From JBCBSZ01 sp039185015 (GTDB lineage Bacteria; Actinomycetota; Acidimicrobiia; Acidimicrobiales; Poriferisodalaceae): a stretch of DNA of 64,000 nt. Position 1 is the first letter of the stretch, and the number at the start of each line of letters is the position of its first letter. The notes below the pieces were generated by a model, which did no database searches, was not told the origin of the DNA, and was given only the letters and a program-made list of their open reading frames with translations. This document shows positions 15,850-25,266 of this stretch, in pieces. The stretch spans positions 57,612-121,611 of the forward strand of contig JBCDAU010000015.1 of assembly GCA_039185015.1 (NCBI GenBank). The letters are read 5' to 3'. The position numbers were made by a program, and so were the translations under genes.

Positions 15850-17208
15850 TCAGCCCTTCACGGCCGCCTGGTAGGTCTCGAGGGTCCGCTCCCTCGCCAT
15901 CGCGTGGTCGACGATCGGAGCGGGGTAGGTGTCACCGAGCGTCACGCCCGCGGCGGCGAGCTCGAGGGGGCCGAGGTCGTGGGGCCAGTGCACCGCCGTG
16001 TCGTCGAGGTCGGACAGCTCCGGGACCCAGCGCCGGACGTACACCCCGTCGGGGTCGAACTTCCGACTCTGCGAGATCGGGTTGAAGATCCGGAAGTAGG
16101 GCGCAGCGTCGGCTCCGGTACCGGCGACCCACTGCCAGTTCCCCACGTTGCTGGCGACATCGGCGTCGAGCAGCTGACGCCGGAAGTACCGCTCCCCACG
16201 CCGCCAGTCGACCAGGAGGTCCTTCACCAGGAACGACGCCACGATCATCCGCACGCGGTTGTGCATGAGCCCCGTCTCGTTCAGTTGGCGCATGCCGGCG
16301 TCGACGATCGGGTAGCCGGTCCGGCCCTCGCTCCACGCGGTGAAGCCGACATCGTCGTCGAGCCAGGCGATCCCGTCGTAGGCGGGTTTCAGCGCGGCGT
16401 CGGGCATGTCCGGCCGCTCGGCGAGGAGGTGTGCGTACCAGTCGCGCCAGGCGAGTTGCCGGACGAACGGCTCACCCCCGGGCAGATGGAGGAAGCGCTC
16501 GGCGAGCGATCTCGGCGAGACGGCACCGAACCGGAGGTCGACCGACAGGTTCGAGGTGCCGTCGATCGCCGGAGCGTCACGGTCATCGGCGTAGCGTCCG
16601 ACCCGCTCCGCGAACTCGTCGATGCGGCGGGCAACCGCGCCCGGCGATGGATCGAGGGCGGGGGTCGCCAGCGGTGCGGGCACGCCCGAGCCCGAGCCGG
16701 CATCTACGAGGACGCCGGTCGGCTCCTCGAGCCGGTCGGGCAGATCGGTGGCGAACCATCGCTTCGAGAACGGGGTGAAGACCTGCGAGAGCGTCCCCTT
16801 CTGCGTGAGCACGGTGCCCGGCGGGTGGACGACGGTGCCCCACCGCCGGACCATCGGGACCTCGCCGAGCGCACGCTCGACGCCGGCGTCACGGTCGAGC
16901 GCGTACGGCGTCGCGTCAGCGTTCACGTACACCGCCTCGGCGCCGAGCTCATCGACGAGGCGGGGGATCTCGACGGCGGGGTCGCCAGCGGCGACGTGCA
17001 GGCGAGCGCCGCGCTGGGCCAGGTCGGCGTCGACCGCGCCCAGGTAGCCGAACAGCTGATCGACGCGCTTGGTCCCCGATGCGCCGAGCAGGCGAGGGTC
17101 GAGCACGAACGTGACCACGGCCTCGTCGTGCGCGGCGAGCGCCGCATCGACCGCCGGCTGGTCGTCGAGTCGCAGGTCGCGACGGATCCAGATCAGCGCC
17201 CGGGACAT
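15850..17208 (-). CDS. phr: Deoxyribodipyrimidine photolyase
   Basis: A 452-residue protein; start MSRALIWIRRDLRLDDQPA at 17208. The N-terminal antenna domain is followed by the FAD domain with GEPFVRQLAWRDWYAHLL, EGRTGYPIVDAGMRQL, LMHNRVRMIVASFLVKDLLVDWRRGE and NVGNWQWVAGTGADAAPYFRIFNP, the hallmark FAD and lesion-contact motifs of class I CPD photolyases. It repairs UV dimers using light. It is 10 bases downstream of manA and two bases before the pentapeptide-repeat gene on the same strand. Confidence 0.95.
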   Translation of the reverse strand: MSRALIWIRRDLRLDDQPAVDAALAAHDEAVVTFVLDPRLLGASGTKRVDQLFGYLGAVDADLAQRGARLHVAAGDPAVEIPRLVDELGAEAVYVNADATPYALDRDAGVERALGEVPMVRRWGTVVHPPGTVLTQKGTLSQVFTPFSKRWFATDLPDRLEEPTGVLVDAGSGSGVPAPLATPALDPSPGAVARRIDEFAERVGRYADDRDAPAIDGTSNLSVDLRFGAVSPRSLAERFLHLPGGEPFVRQLAWRDWYAHLLAERPDMPDAALKPAYDGIAWLDDDVGFTAWSEGRTGYPIVDAGMRQLNETGLMHNRVRMIVASFLVKDLLVDWRRGERYFRRQLLDADVASNVGNWQWVAGTGADAAPYFRIFNPISQSRKFDPDGVYVRRWVPELSDLDDTAVHWPHDLGPLELAAAGVTLGDTYPAPIVDHAMARERTLETYQAAVKG

Positions 17209-17218
17209 CTCTCCGACG

Positions 17219-18427
17219 CTAGGTGCCGGCGGTCGCTGCGGGTGACGCAGCAACGGCCCAGATCGTGGCCTCGCCACGGCACTCGACCCGAGCAGCCGAG
17301 GCCAGCACCAGCCCGGCGTCGCCCCTGGCGAGCTCGATGATCGTCCCGTCGTCGACGGCCACCGAACAGCTGCCACCGGTCACGAGCAGGACCACCGGAC
17401 CGTCGACCGGCAGGGTGGCGTCGCTCGTGATGCGTCGAACCGAGAAGTCCTCGACCGGGACCGGATAGTCGTGCACGCCGGCGGCCACCGCGACCGGCTC
17501 GATCAGCGGCACGGGCTCGACGGCCGGCCGCACGATCCGGCAGAGCTCCTCGGGGTCGACGTGCTTCGGCGTGAGCCCGCCGCGCAGGACGTTGTCGGAG
17601 CTGGCCATCACCTCGACCCCGACGCCGCGCACGTACGCGTGCAGGTTGCCGGCTCCGAGGAACAACGCCTGGCCGGGCTCGAGGGTGACGTACTCGAGGA
17701 GGCAGGCCACGACGATGCCCGGGTCGGTGGGGTGCAGCTCGGCGATCTCGACGAGCAATCGACCCGTCGCCGCCCACCGGCCGTCGAGCCCGTCGAGCCC
17801 GGCTCGCACCTCGGCGGCGAGGGCGGCGCCGCGAGCGTCGTCGAGCGCGAGCACGCCGGCGACCACGTCGAGGAGTCCGTGCCCGTCGGGTCGCTCGGCG
17901 AGGTGGGTGGTCCACGGGGTCAGCTCCGGTCCGGCGAGACGACCGAGCAACTCGAGCGAGTCGGCGACGGGACGGAACCCGCACAGCGCCTCGAACGGGG
18001 TGAGGGCGATGATGATCTCGGGCTTGTGGTTGCGGTCCCGATAGCAACGGTTCGGCGCATCCAACGGGATCCCGGCCGCGTGTTCCCGGTCGAACCCCTC
18101 GGTCGCCTGCGCGATCGAGGGGTGTGCCTGCAGCGACAGCGGCTGCGCCGCGGCGAGGATCTTCGCGAGGTACGGCAGGCGGCCGAAGCGGTCGACGATG
18201 CCGGCCCCGAGGACGACCTCAGCGTGTCGCTCGACGAAGACGTCCAGCGGCAGCTCCTCGCCCTCGACCTCGACGGTCGAGGGCAGCACCGGGTGGGCGC
18301 CGACCCAGAGCTCGGCGACCGGCTCGCCGTCCGGCTCCCGACCGAGCAGCTCGGGGATCGCCGTCGTCGAGCCCCATGCGTAGCGCTGCATCCCGGTCCG
18401 AAGCGGGAGGAGGCCGGGGATCGTCAT
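17219..18427 (-). CDS. manA: Mannose-6-phosphate isomerase, class I
   Basis: A 402-residue protein with the zinc and substrate motifs of type I phosphomannose isomerases: QAHPS, YRDRNHKPEIIIALTPFEALCGF, FLGAGNLHAYVRGVGVEVMASSDNVLRGGLTPKHVD. It interconverts mannose-6-phosphate and fructose-6-phosphate, feeding GDP-mannose and glycan synthesis. Its ATG overlaps the CapA gene stop (ATGA), which suggests that surface polymer or wall functions are linked. Confidence 0.94.
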   Translation of the reverse strand: MTIPGLLPLRTGMQRYAWGSTTAIPELLGREPDGEPVAELWVGAHPVLPSTVEVEGEELPLDVFVERHAEVVLGAGIVDRFGRLPYLAKILAAAQPLSLQAHPSIAQATEGFDREHAAGIPLDAPNRCYRDRNHKPEIIIALTPFEALCGFRPVADSLELLGRLAGPELTPWTTHLAERPDGHGLLDVVAGVLALDDARGAALAAEVRAGLDGLDGRWAATGRLLVEIAELHPTDPGIVVACLLEYVTLEPGQALFLGAGNLHAYVRGVGVEVMASSDNVLRGGLTPKHVDPEELCRIVRPAVEPVPLIEPVAVAAGVHDYPVPVEDFSVRRITSDATLPVDGPVVLLVTGGSCSVAVDDGTIIELARGDAGLVLASAARVECRGEATIWAVAASPAATAGT

Positions 18428-19815
18428 GGCGTCTCCGCACCCGCGTCGGACTCGCCCGGCGGGACGGCGCCGCTGAGCTCCGGCTCCGACGGGCCGTCGG
18501 TGCCCTCGGCCTCGCCGTCGACCACGGTCGTGGGTGACGCCGTCGTGGCCGGCGCGGCGGTGGTCTCGGGGGCGGCCGTCGTCTCGGGTGTGGTCGTCTC
18601 CGGCGCGGCGGTGGTGTCCGGCGACTCCGTCGTGTCAGGAGCGGTCGTCGTCTCCGGCGTGGTGTCGGCGACGGTCGTGTCGGGCACCGTCGTCGTGGTC
18701 GGCAGCGGGCCCGGATCGTGTCGGTCGCAATCTCCGGAGGTGATGTCGAGGATCCGGTCGTGTCGAGAACCCTCGGAGATCGCGACCGGGGCACCGTTCT
18801 CGTCGAGCTGATGGGGATGAACCGTGACCTCGGCGATCTCGTCGTCCACGAACCCGACCTCGACGACGGCCGTGTCGCCGGTGATGCCCGACCGCGGGTG
18901 CCAGATGAAGTTGCCCAGCGACCAGACGACGAGCTGGCCGGAGTCGAGGCGCTCGATCGGCTGGAGCACGTGTGGGTGGGCGCCGATGACGGCCGTGGCG
19001 CCTGCGTCGAGCAGGGCCTGGGCCTGCGACCGCTGGACGTCGCTCTCGCAGGTGCGCCGCTCGATGCCCCAGTGCACGTACGCGATCACGACGTCATGGC
19101 TCGCCGCCGCCTCGGCGATCGTCGCGACGTCGGCGTCGGAGTCGTCGCGACCCGACGCGACGCCGGAGCGCTCGCTCGTGGCGCCGAAGCCCCCGGGGAC
19201 GATGTAGCTGATGCCGATCACGGCGACGCTCACGCCGTCGACGTCGAACGATGCCGGGGCGAAGGCAGCGCTCCGACTGCTCCCGGCCCCGACCACGGCC
19301 ACCCCGTTGTCCTCGAGCAGCACCCGGGTGTCCGCCATCGCCTCGGGACCGAAGTCGCGGGCGTGGTTGTTGCCGAGGCTGGCGACGTCGACCCCGGCGG
19401 CGCCGATGCGATCGGCCGCCGAGGGCGGCGCTCGGAACACGAACTCCTTGCCGGGCACCGGCGCCCCGCGGTCGGAGATCGCCATCTCGACGTTGATGAT
19501 CGACAGGTCCGCGGTCGACAGCGCCGGCTCGATCCCTGCGAACACGTCGACTCCGGCGGGCTCCGAGCGGTCCATCAGGACGTCACCGCCGACCAGCAGG
19601 GTCCACTCGGTCGGGCCCTCGGTCGTCGTGGTCGTCGGCAACGTCGATGTCGTCGTAGTGGTGGACGCCGTCGGCGCTGGCAGCGTGGTGGCCACGGTCA
19701 CCGTCGGAGCGGTGGCCACGGCCTCGGCGACGTCGTCACCGTCACCGCTGCTGCACGCCGCCGCGAGGAGGCTGCAGCAGAGCAACGACAGCATCACCCG
19801 CCCGCTCCCGATCAC
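18424..19815 (-). CDS. CapA-family (poly-gamma-glutamate synthesis-like) lipoprotein
   Basis: A 463-residue protein. The N-terminus is a lipoprotein signal with lipobox LAAAC (Cys21), followed by a Thr-rich linker. The core is a CapA metallophosphatase-like domain: LLVGGDVLMDR, SIINVEMAISD, VDVASLGNNHARDFG, VVIAYVHWGIERRT, AVIGAHPHVLQPIE and VWSLGNFIW. CapA proteins belong to the calcineurin-like fold and take part in gamma-polyglutamate attachment or capsule handling; no capB or capC is here. The last 100 residues are a Thr/Ala/Pro repeat (TTAAPETT types), giving a matching DNA repeat at 18540-18700. First gene of the manA-phr-pentapeptide transcript. Confidence 0.87.
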   Translation of the reverse strand: MIGSGRVMLSLLCCSLLAAACSSGDGDDVAEAVATAPTVTVATTLPAPTASTTTTTSTLPTTTTTEGPTEWTLLVGGDVLMDRSEPAGVDVFAGIEPALSTADLSIINVEMAISDRGAPVPGKEFVFRAPPSAADRIGAAGVDVASLGNNHARDFGPEAMADTRVLLEDNGVAVVGAGSSRSAAFAPASFDVDGVSVAVIGISYIVPGGFGATSERSGVASGRDDSDADVATIAEAAASHDVVIAYVHWGIERRTCESDVQRSQAQALLDAGATAVIGAHPHVLQPIERLDSGQLVVWSLGNFIWHPRSGITGDTAVVEVGFVDDEIAEVTVHPHQLDENGAPVAISEGSRHDRILDITSGDCDRHDPGPLPTTTTVPDTTVADTTPETTTAPDTTESPDTTAAPETTTPETTAAPETTAAPATTASPTTVVDGEAEGTDGPSEPELSGAVPPGESDAGAETP

Positions 19816-19905
19816 GGAGTCGGAGTGTACGGAGGCCGCGAGACGCGGACGTGGCTCCTCCCGCGCCTTCCGGGGTCGTCGTCACCCTCGGTAGCGTGGT
19901 CGGTG

Positions 19906-20667
19906 ATGTACCGCTTCGCCCTGCGCCCGAAGTGGATCGCAGGCCACCTCCTCGCCCTCGTCGCGATCGTCGTGTTCATCAGCGCGGGCTTCTGGCAGCT
20001 CCGCCGACTCGACGAGCGACAGGCCGAGAACGCTGATATCGCCGCCGTCGCCGATCTCCCACCGCTGGAGCTGGGTCTCGACACCGACGACGCCGGGCTC
20101 GTGGCGTGGCGCACGGTCACCGCCACCGGCACGTGGCTGACCGACGACGGCGTGCTCGTGCGCAACCGGAGCCTGGACGGCCAGCCCGGTTTCCACGTGG
20201 TCACGCCCCTCCTGCTCGACGACGGTCGGGCGCTGCTCGTCAATCGAGGCTGGCTGCCGGTCACCCAGGTCGACGACGGGCAGGCGACCTCGCTGGTCAC
20301 ACCCGACGGCGAGGTCACCGTGGTCGGGAGGTTGCGGGACAGCCAGCGAGCCAGGGGCCTCGCCGCCAGTGACCCTGACGACGGCGTACTCGACGTGGTC
20401 AGCCGGGTCGACGTCGACCGGTTGGCGCAGCAGATCGATGTCGAGCTGCTGCCGCTGTTCGCCGAGCGGATCGCCGAGGGCGACACCTCGCTCCCGCGGG
20501 CGGTCCCCGAACCCGACCTCGGCGAGGGGCCTCATCTCTCGTACGCGGTGCAGTGGTTCCTGTTCACCGCCGTGGTGGCGATCGGCTACCCACTCGTGCT
20601 GCGCTGGGCCGCTCACCGGGGCGAGGAGTTCGACGAGATCGACGAACCCGACCTCGTCAGCGCGTAG
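19906..20667 (+). CDS. SURF1-family protein
   Basis: A 253-residue protein starting at ATG 19906 (GTG 19903 is equally placed). Typical SURF1 layout: N-terminal membrane helix (about 10-29, HLLALVAIVVFISAGFWQLRRLDER), external domain with NRSLDGQPGFHVVTPLLLDDGRALLVNRGWLP, and a C-terminal helix after SYAVQWFLFT (about 215-240). SURF1 helps insert heme a in aerobic cytochrome c oxidase. The gene stands alone, divergent from the CapA operon and convergent with the PatB gene. Confidence 0.92.
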   Translation: MYRFALRPKWIAGHLLALVAIVVFISAGFWQLRRLDERQAENADIAAVADLPPLELGLDTDDAGLVAWRTVTATGTWLTDDGVLVRNRSLDGQPGFHVVTPLLLDDGRALLVNRGWLPVTQVDDGQATSLVTPDGEVTVVGRLRDSQRARGLAASDPDDGVLDVVSRVDVDRLAQQIDVELLPLFAERIAEGDTSLPRAVPEPDLGEGPHLSYAVQWFLFTAVVAIGYPLVLRWAAHRGEEFDEIDEPDLVSA

Positions 20668-20703
20668 CCGGAAGGAGCGGCGGCCCGGGACCTGCCTCGG
20701 AGA

Positions 20704-21849
20704 TCAGCGCCCGAGCTCTCCGACCAGACGATCGAGGATCTCGTCGAGCAACTCGGGGGTGGTCGCGAAGTTGAGGCGGATGAACCCGGCCCCGGCGTCG
20801 CCGAAGTCGAGGCCGTCGGTGAAGGCGATGCCGGCTCGCTCGATCAACGTCGCCGCCGGGGTCTCGCCGAGCCCGAAGCGTCGCACGTCGAGCCAGGCGA
20901 GGTAGGTGGCCTCCGGCACGCCGGCCAGCACACCGGGCAGCTCAGCGTCGAGCCGTTCGACGACGTGGTCTCGGTTCCGAGTGAGCAGCGCGACCGTCTC
21001 GGCCAACCACGCGTCACCCGTTCGGTAGGCGGCGAGCGAGGCCCGCGCTCCCAGGGCGTTGACGTTGGCGAGCAGGTGCGGTGGCAGCTCGGCGAGGCGA
21101 TCCCGCAGCCGATCGTGACCCATCACCGCGGTGGCGCACTTCAACCCGGCGAGGTTGAAGGCCTTCGACGCCGACGTCACCGTCACCGTGCGGGCTGCCG
21201 CGTCCGCGTTGACCGACGCGAACGGCACGTGCACCGCTCCCGGATGGAGCAGCTCGGCGTGGATCTCGTCGCTGATCACCAACAGATCGAGCTCGGCCGC
21301 CAGCGCCGCCAGGTCTTCGAGCTCGGCTCGGCCGAAGGACCGACCGGTCGGGTTGTGCGGGTTGCACAGGATCATCGCCGTCGGGCGCGCCGCACGGACC
21401 TGCTCGAGCGCATCGTCGTCGAAGACCCACCGCTGCCCGTCGAAGCGCAGGGGCTGCTCCACGACCAGACGTCCGGTGCTCCGGATCGCCGCCCAGAACG
21501 GGGGGTACACCGGGCTGTGGATGATGACGCCGTCGCCCGGCTCGGTGCCCCACCACAGCGAGGCCTCGATGGCCTGGAGCACGTCGTCGAACAGCTCGGT
21601 GCGATCGAACTCGACCGCCCATCCGAACTTGGCCTGCTGACGTTCGACGAAGGCGGTGCGCAGCTCGTTGTAGACCGATGAGTGATAGCCGACGTCCATG
21701 TCGTCGACGGCACGGGCCAGCTCGTCCTTGATCGCCGGTGCGATCCCGAGGTCCATGTCGGCGACCCAGCAGGCCAGCACGTCCGGGCCGTGCTTGCGCC
21801 ACTTGACGCCTTCGAGCCGGCGGAGACGAGGCAGCTGGTCCACGCCCAC
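20704..21849 (-). CDS. MalY/PatB-family C-S lyase / aminotransferase
   Basis: A 381-residue PLP enzyme from GTG 21849. Diagnostic features of the MalY/PatB group are present: VLACWVADMDLGIAPAI near the start, GYHSSVYNELR, MILCNPHNPTGRSF, VISDEIHAELL and the PLP lysine in TSASKAFNLAGLK (Lys229). Such enzymes cleave cystathionine or other beta-C-S bonds; an aminotransferase role is less likely given the GYHS sequence. Convergent with SURF1; repeat copy B lies just upstream. Confidence 0.9.
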   Translation of the reverse strand: MGVDQLPRLRRLEGVKWRKHGPDVLACWVADMDLGIAPAIKDELARAVDDMDVGYHSSVYNELRTAFVERQQAKFGWAVEFDRTELFDDVLQAIEASLWWGTEPGDGVIIHSPVYPPFWAAIRSTGRLVVEQPLRFDGQRWVFDDDALEQVRAARPTAMILCNPHNPTGRSFGRAELEDLAALAAELDLLVISDEIHAELLHPGAVHVPFASVNADAAARTVTVTSASKAFNLAGLKCATAVMGHDRLRDRLAELPPHLLANVNALGARASLAAYRTGDAWLAETVALLTRNRDHVVERLDAELPGVLAGVPEATYLAWLDVRRFGLGETPAATLIERAGIAFTDGLDFGDAGAGFIRLNFATTPELLDEILDRLVGELGR

Positions 21850-21867
21850 AGCCTGCCGTGTTTCTCA

Positions 21868-21919
21868 CCCGGGTGGGGACCCCGGAGCCCCCCCTCCTCG
21901 GCAGAAGGAGGGCAGGAGC
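21868..21919 (+). repeat. Dispersed intergenic GC repeat, copy B (partial)
   Basis: CACCCGGGTGGGGACCCCGG then AGCCCCCCCTCCTC: the first half of the repeat also seen at 6677 and 26650. A short hairpin GGAGGG-type mirror follows (CCTCCTC, then GAAGGAGGG). It lies between the DUF1501 gene end and the PatB gene start, both minus strand. Confidence 0.55.
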
Positions 21920-21933
21920 TCGGGGTCGGCGAC

Positions 21934-23979
21934 TCAGGCGATCGCGACGACTCGCTGGCCCTCGTCGGCTGCGGAGCCGTGGAACTGGGCGTCGCCGAAG
22001 GCGAAGATGCCGCCGTCGGCGGCGACCAGCCAGTACCCCTTGCCGGACGGAGTCGACTTCATCGACACGATCGGTGAGTTGAGCGAGATGCTCCCCGTCG
22101 AGCCGTAGAACTCGGCGTCGCCGAACGAGAAGATCCCACCGTCGGCGGCGCAGAGCCAGTAGCCCCTGCCGCTCGGGGTCGCCGCCATCGTCACCACCGG
22201 CTGGTTGAGCGGCGTGCCGCCCATCGAGCCGTAGAACGTGGCGTCGGGCCCGTAGGTGAAGATGCCCCCGTCCGTCGCGACGAACCAGTACCCGTCGCCG
22301 GTCGGATGGCCGGCCATGCCGACCACCGGGGCGTTGAGACGGATGTCGCCGGTCGAGCCGTGGAACGGCGCATCGAAGGCGAACACACCACCGTCCTCAC
22401 CGAGGAGGTAGTAGCCGCTGCCGTCGTGGGTGCAGGCCATGTCGACGATGCGCCCGTTGAGCTGCGTCCCCCGCATCGACCCGGCGAAGTTCGCCGCACC
22501 GAAGGGCTCGACGCCGCCGTCGGCGGTGCAGAGCCAGTACCCGGTCCCGGCCGGATGGGCGACGGCGGCCACGACGTCGGGCACGGCGGAGCCGCCGTAG
22601 CTCGGACGGTTGCCGTAGTTGTAGATGCCACCGGCCGCCGTGACCACGAGGTAGCCCTGGGTGGCGCCCGGCACCGGCGCCGGGCTGGTGACGGTGCCGT
22701 TGCCCGGACCGCTGTTGAACAGTCCCAGGTCCTCGTAGTTGCCACCGAGCACCTCGCCGGCGTCGGCACCCAACCAGGGACCGAGCACCGAGGCGTACAG
22801 CGACAGGTAGTCGATGTTGGTGGCGAGGCTGCCCCGGTCGACCGCGTTGAGGTTCGGAGCGCCACCGAAGATGCCGCCCTTGACCTTCGGGCCGATGACG
22901 AAGCTCATCGAGCCGATGCCGTGGTCGGTGCCGGCGGCACCGTTGACACCGAGGCGACGGCCGAACTCGCTGAAGGTCATCATCGTGACCTGGCCGGCGA
23001 CCCGCGGGTCCAGCTCCTGCCAGAACGTCGAGATGCCGAGATCGAGCCGCTCCATCAGGTTCTGGTGGCGCCAGTTCTGGCCCTGGTGGGTGTCGAACCC
23101 GCCGAGGTCGACGCTGAGCACGCGGATGCCAACTCCGGCGTTGATGAGCCGGGCGGCGATCGCCATCTCCTCGGCGAAGCCGTCGTCGGGCAGGCCTTCG
23201 GACACCTCGTTGATCTGTTGACCGAAGCGCAGCCCGTCGGCGCCCGACTCGGCGACGGCGTCGCCCCAGGGGCCGAGGCCGTGGGCTGCGGTGCCGAACC
23301 GCTCGATGATGCGGCGGGCATCGATCTCGGCGTCCTTGTCGGAGACGAGCCATCGGGGTGGGCCACCGCTGAGGCCGACGCCGATGCGGTTGCGGCCCAC
23401 GAGGGTCAGCGGGACGCCGTGGCCGGTGACCGCGACGCCGGCCAGATCGGCAGCGTTGTCGACGCCGTCGAGGTAGCGGCCGAGCCAGCCGGAGAAGCTG
23501 ACGTTGCTCGTGCCGGCACCGCGCATCCAGCGCTCCATGGCCACGAAGTGGCTCAGGTCGGCGTTGCCGTCGCCGACACCCGAGAGCACGGCGACCTGAC
23601 CGCTGTCGTAGCGGGCCTTGACGCCGGTGAGCGCCGGGTGGAGAGCGAGGCCCTCACCGATGCGGTGGGACGCACCGGGGTCGAGCGCGATGTTGCCGCG
23701 CAGGTCCCGGTACTGACCGCTGTCGACCGGGGCGACCATGTTGAGGCCGTCGTTGCCGCCACCGAGCTGGATCAGGACGAGGATGCCCTCGTTCGCTCCG
23801 ATCGGCGCGGCGCCGACGAACTCGGCCGCCTTGGCGAACTGTGAGGACAGGATGCCTCCGGCGGCCATGGTGGCACCGCCGGCGGCGACCCAGCTGAGGA
23901 AGCGTCGACGGCTGACCGAGGCCGGGTCCTGGGCGTCGGGGAGCGAGAGGGCGTTGCGGATCTCGAGGAAGTCGCTCAT
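21934..23979 (-). CDS. Tat-exported DUF1501 protein fused to a six-repeat propeller
   Basis: A 681-residue protein. The N-terminus carries a twin-arginine signal (SRRRFLSWVAAGGATMAAGG). Residues about 60-425 are a DUF1501 domain with ILVLIQLGGGNDGLNMVAP, LGGFDTHQGQ, MTFSEFGRR and TDHGIGSMSFVIGP, an alkaline-phosphatase-like fold of unknown substrate. From about 442 come six repeats of about 42 residues with consensus GYWLxxADGGIFxFGDAxFxGS and LNxPVVxMAxTPSG; such repeats build secreted beta-propeller or stalk domains. Its ATG is three bases after the DUF1800 stop. Partner pair DUF1800/DUF1501 is commonly adjacent. Function unknown; surface polymer or cell-wall processing is a guess. Confidence 0.9.
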   Translation of the reverse strand: MSDFLEIRNALSLPDAQDPASVSRRRFLSWVAAGGATMAAGGILSSQFAKAAEFVGAAPIGANEGILVLIQLGGGNDGLNMVAPVDSGQYRDLRGNIALDPGASHRIGEGLALHPALTGVKARYDSGQVAVLSGVGDGNADLSHFVAMERWMRGAGTSNVSFSGWLGRYLDGVDNAADLAGVAVTGHGVPLTLVGRNRIGVGLSGGPPRWLVSDKDAEIDARRIIERFGTAAHGLGPWGDAVAESGADGLRFGQQINEVSEGLPDDGFAEEMAIAARLINAGVGIRVLSVDLGGFDTHQGQNWRHQNLMERLDLGISTFWQELDPRVAGQVTMMTFSEFGRRLGVNGAAGTDHGIGSMSFVIGPKVKGGIFGGAPNLNAVDRGSLATNIDYLSLYASVLGPWLGADAGEVLGGNYEDLGLFNSGPGNGTVTSPAPVPGATQGYLVVTAAGGIYNYGNRPSYGGSAVPDVVAAVAHPAGTGYWLCTADGGVEPFGAANFAGSMRGTQLNGRIVDMACTHDGSGYYLLGEDGGVFAFDAPFHGSTGDIRLNAPVVGMAGHPTGDGYWFVATDGGIFTYGPDATFYGSMGGTPLNQPVVTMAATPSGRGYWLCAADGGIFSFGDAEFYGSTGSISLNSPIVSMKSTPSGKGYWLVAADGGIFAFGDAQFHGSAADEGQRVVAIA

Positions 23980-23982
23980 CGG

Positions 23983-25266
23983 TCAACCCACCTGGACGTC
24001 GGGAGAGAGGGATACGGTCGTGATGAGGTTCACCCGCTCGGACCAGCCGCGTTCACCTCGTTCGCGGACCACGTAGTCCTCGAGGATCCGGCGGTTGGCG
24101 GTGGACGCGCCCTCGACGCCGAACCCGCGCAGCGCCGTCAGGACGGAGTCGCCCGGGGTGAGGTCGTCGATGCCGTCGAGGAACGGCGTGTCGCCGTTGG
24201 CCTTCCAGGCGAGGTTGCGGATGAAGCCGGCACGCGTGAGGAACGCCGACGCGGAGATGAACGTCTCGATCTTGTCCCAGCCGAGCGGGTTGGGCGGATG
24301 GAACGGCATCTGCCCCATCTGCCGGAGGACCCACTGCGGGTTGGTGTCGTCGCTGCGCAGACCCATGACCCGGTGGAGGTCGGCGATGTACTCCATCGGC
24401 GCCCTCGGGATCGGGTTGCGACCGATCCCGGTGAAGAACTCCTCGCGCAGCAGCACGGCCCGGACCATCGTGCGGATGTTGAAGTTCGAGCTCACGAACG
24501 CCGGGGCGACGTCGTCGAGCACGGCGGCCGGCACCTCGGAGGCGGTCATGAACAGCCAGAACCGGGTGATCAGGTGGCGGGCAGCGAGATCGCGCAGGGT
24601 GGGGTCGGTGAAGATGTGGTCGATCAGCTGGAGCCCGTTCCAGCGGCGAGTCACCCCGAGGATCGTCTTCTCGCGGTCGTCGTGCATCGACGGCTCGAAC
24701 CGGTGGTACCGGTCGTCGTCGTCGAGCGTGTAGCCGGTCCAGGCACGAGCGGCCTCGGCCACGTCGTTCTGGCTGTAGTGCTCCGGCCCGATCAGATGGA
24801 TCTCCATCAGCTCACGGGCGAAGTTCTCGTTCGGCTTGCCGACCCGATTCCGGTGGTTGTCGAGGTACAGGAGCATCGCCGGGCTGAGCGCGATGTCCTT
24901 GACCATCTGGCGGTAGTCACCGAGCAGGTGGCTGCGCAGCACGGTGAGGTACTCGTGCATCTGGTCGGAGTGCTTGATCCGATTCCGGTGCACCGTCAGG
25001 TGGTGGTGGAAGAACAGCAGGAGCTTCTGCTCGAACGGCCGGGCCACGGTGGCCCACCGATCGACCCAGTCCCGGGCGAGCGTGTTGACGTACTCCCAGG
25101 TCCGTTGGTCGCCGACGCCCGGCGCCGACCAGTTGCCGTTCAGCCCGAAGTCGAGCGCTCGGTCGACGGCCCCGGCACGCGTGAGCGCTTCGTAGGCGTC
25201 GACCTCTCCTGCACGTGAATCGCCGCCGGTCCGGCGGACGAGGTGGCGAGCTTCGCCGCGGTCCAC
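23983..25266 (-). CDS. DUF1800-family protein
   Basis: A 427-residue protein. I chose GTG 25266 because GGGGAGG (25273-25279) is six bases upstream; an in-frame ATG at 25323 would add 19 residues but has no spaced ribosome site. Family motifs are present: ARHLVRRTG near the start, KLLLFFHHHLTVHRNRIK, YLDNHRNRVGKPNENFARELMEIHLIG, and the C-terminal PPNPLGWDKIETFISASAFLTR. DUF1800 is usually paired with DUF1501, as here, with the DUF1501 ATG almost touching its stop. No enzymatic function is established. The first gene of this two-gene operon. Confidence 0.9.
   Translation of the reverse strand: MDRGEARHLVRRTGGDSRAGEVDAYEALTRAGAVDRALDFGLNGNWSAPGVGDQRTWEYVNTLARDWVDRWATVARPFEQKLLLFFHHHLTVHRNRIKHSDQMHEYLTVLRSHLLGDYRQMVKDIALSPAMLLYLDNHRNRVGKPNENFARELMEIHLIGPEHYSQNDVAEAARAWTGYTLDDDDRYHRFEPSMHDDREKTILGVTRRWNGLQLIDHIFTDPTLRDLAARHLITRFWLFMTASEVPAAVLDDVAPAFVSSNFNIRTMVRAVLLREEFFTGIGRNPIPRAPMEYIADLHRVMGLRSDDTNPQWVLRQMGQMPFHPPNPLGWDKIETFISASAFLTRAGFIRNLAWKANGDTPFLDGIDDLTPGDSVLTALRGFGVEGASTANRRILEDYVVRERGERGWSERVNLITTVSLSPDVQVG

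Noticed and set aside
18540..18700. Repeat-like DNA as a minisatellite
   Set aside because: It encodes the Thr/Ala-rich tail of the CapA lipoprotein; repeat is a coding consequence.
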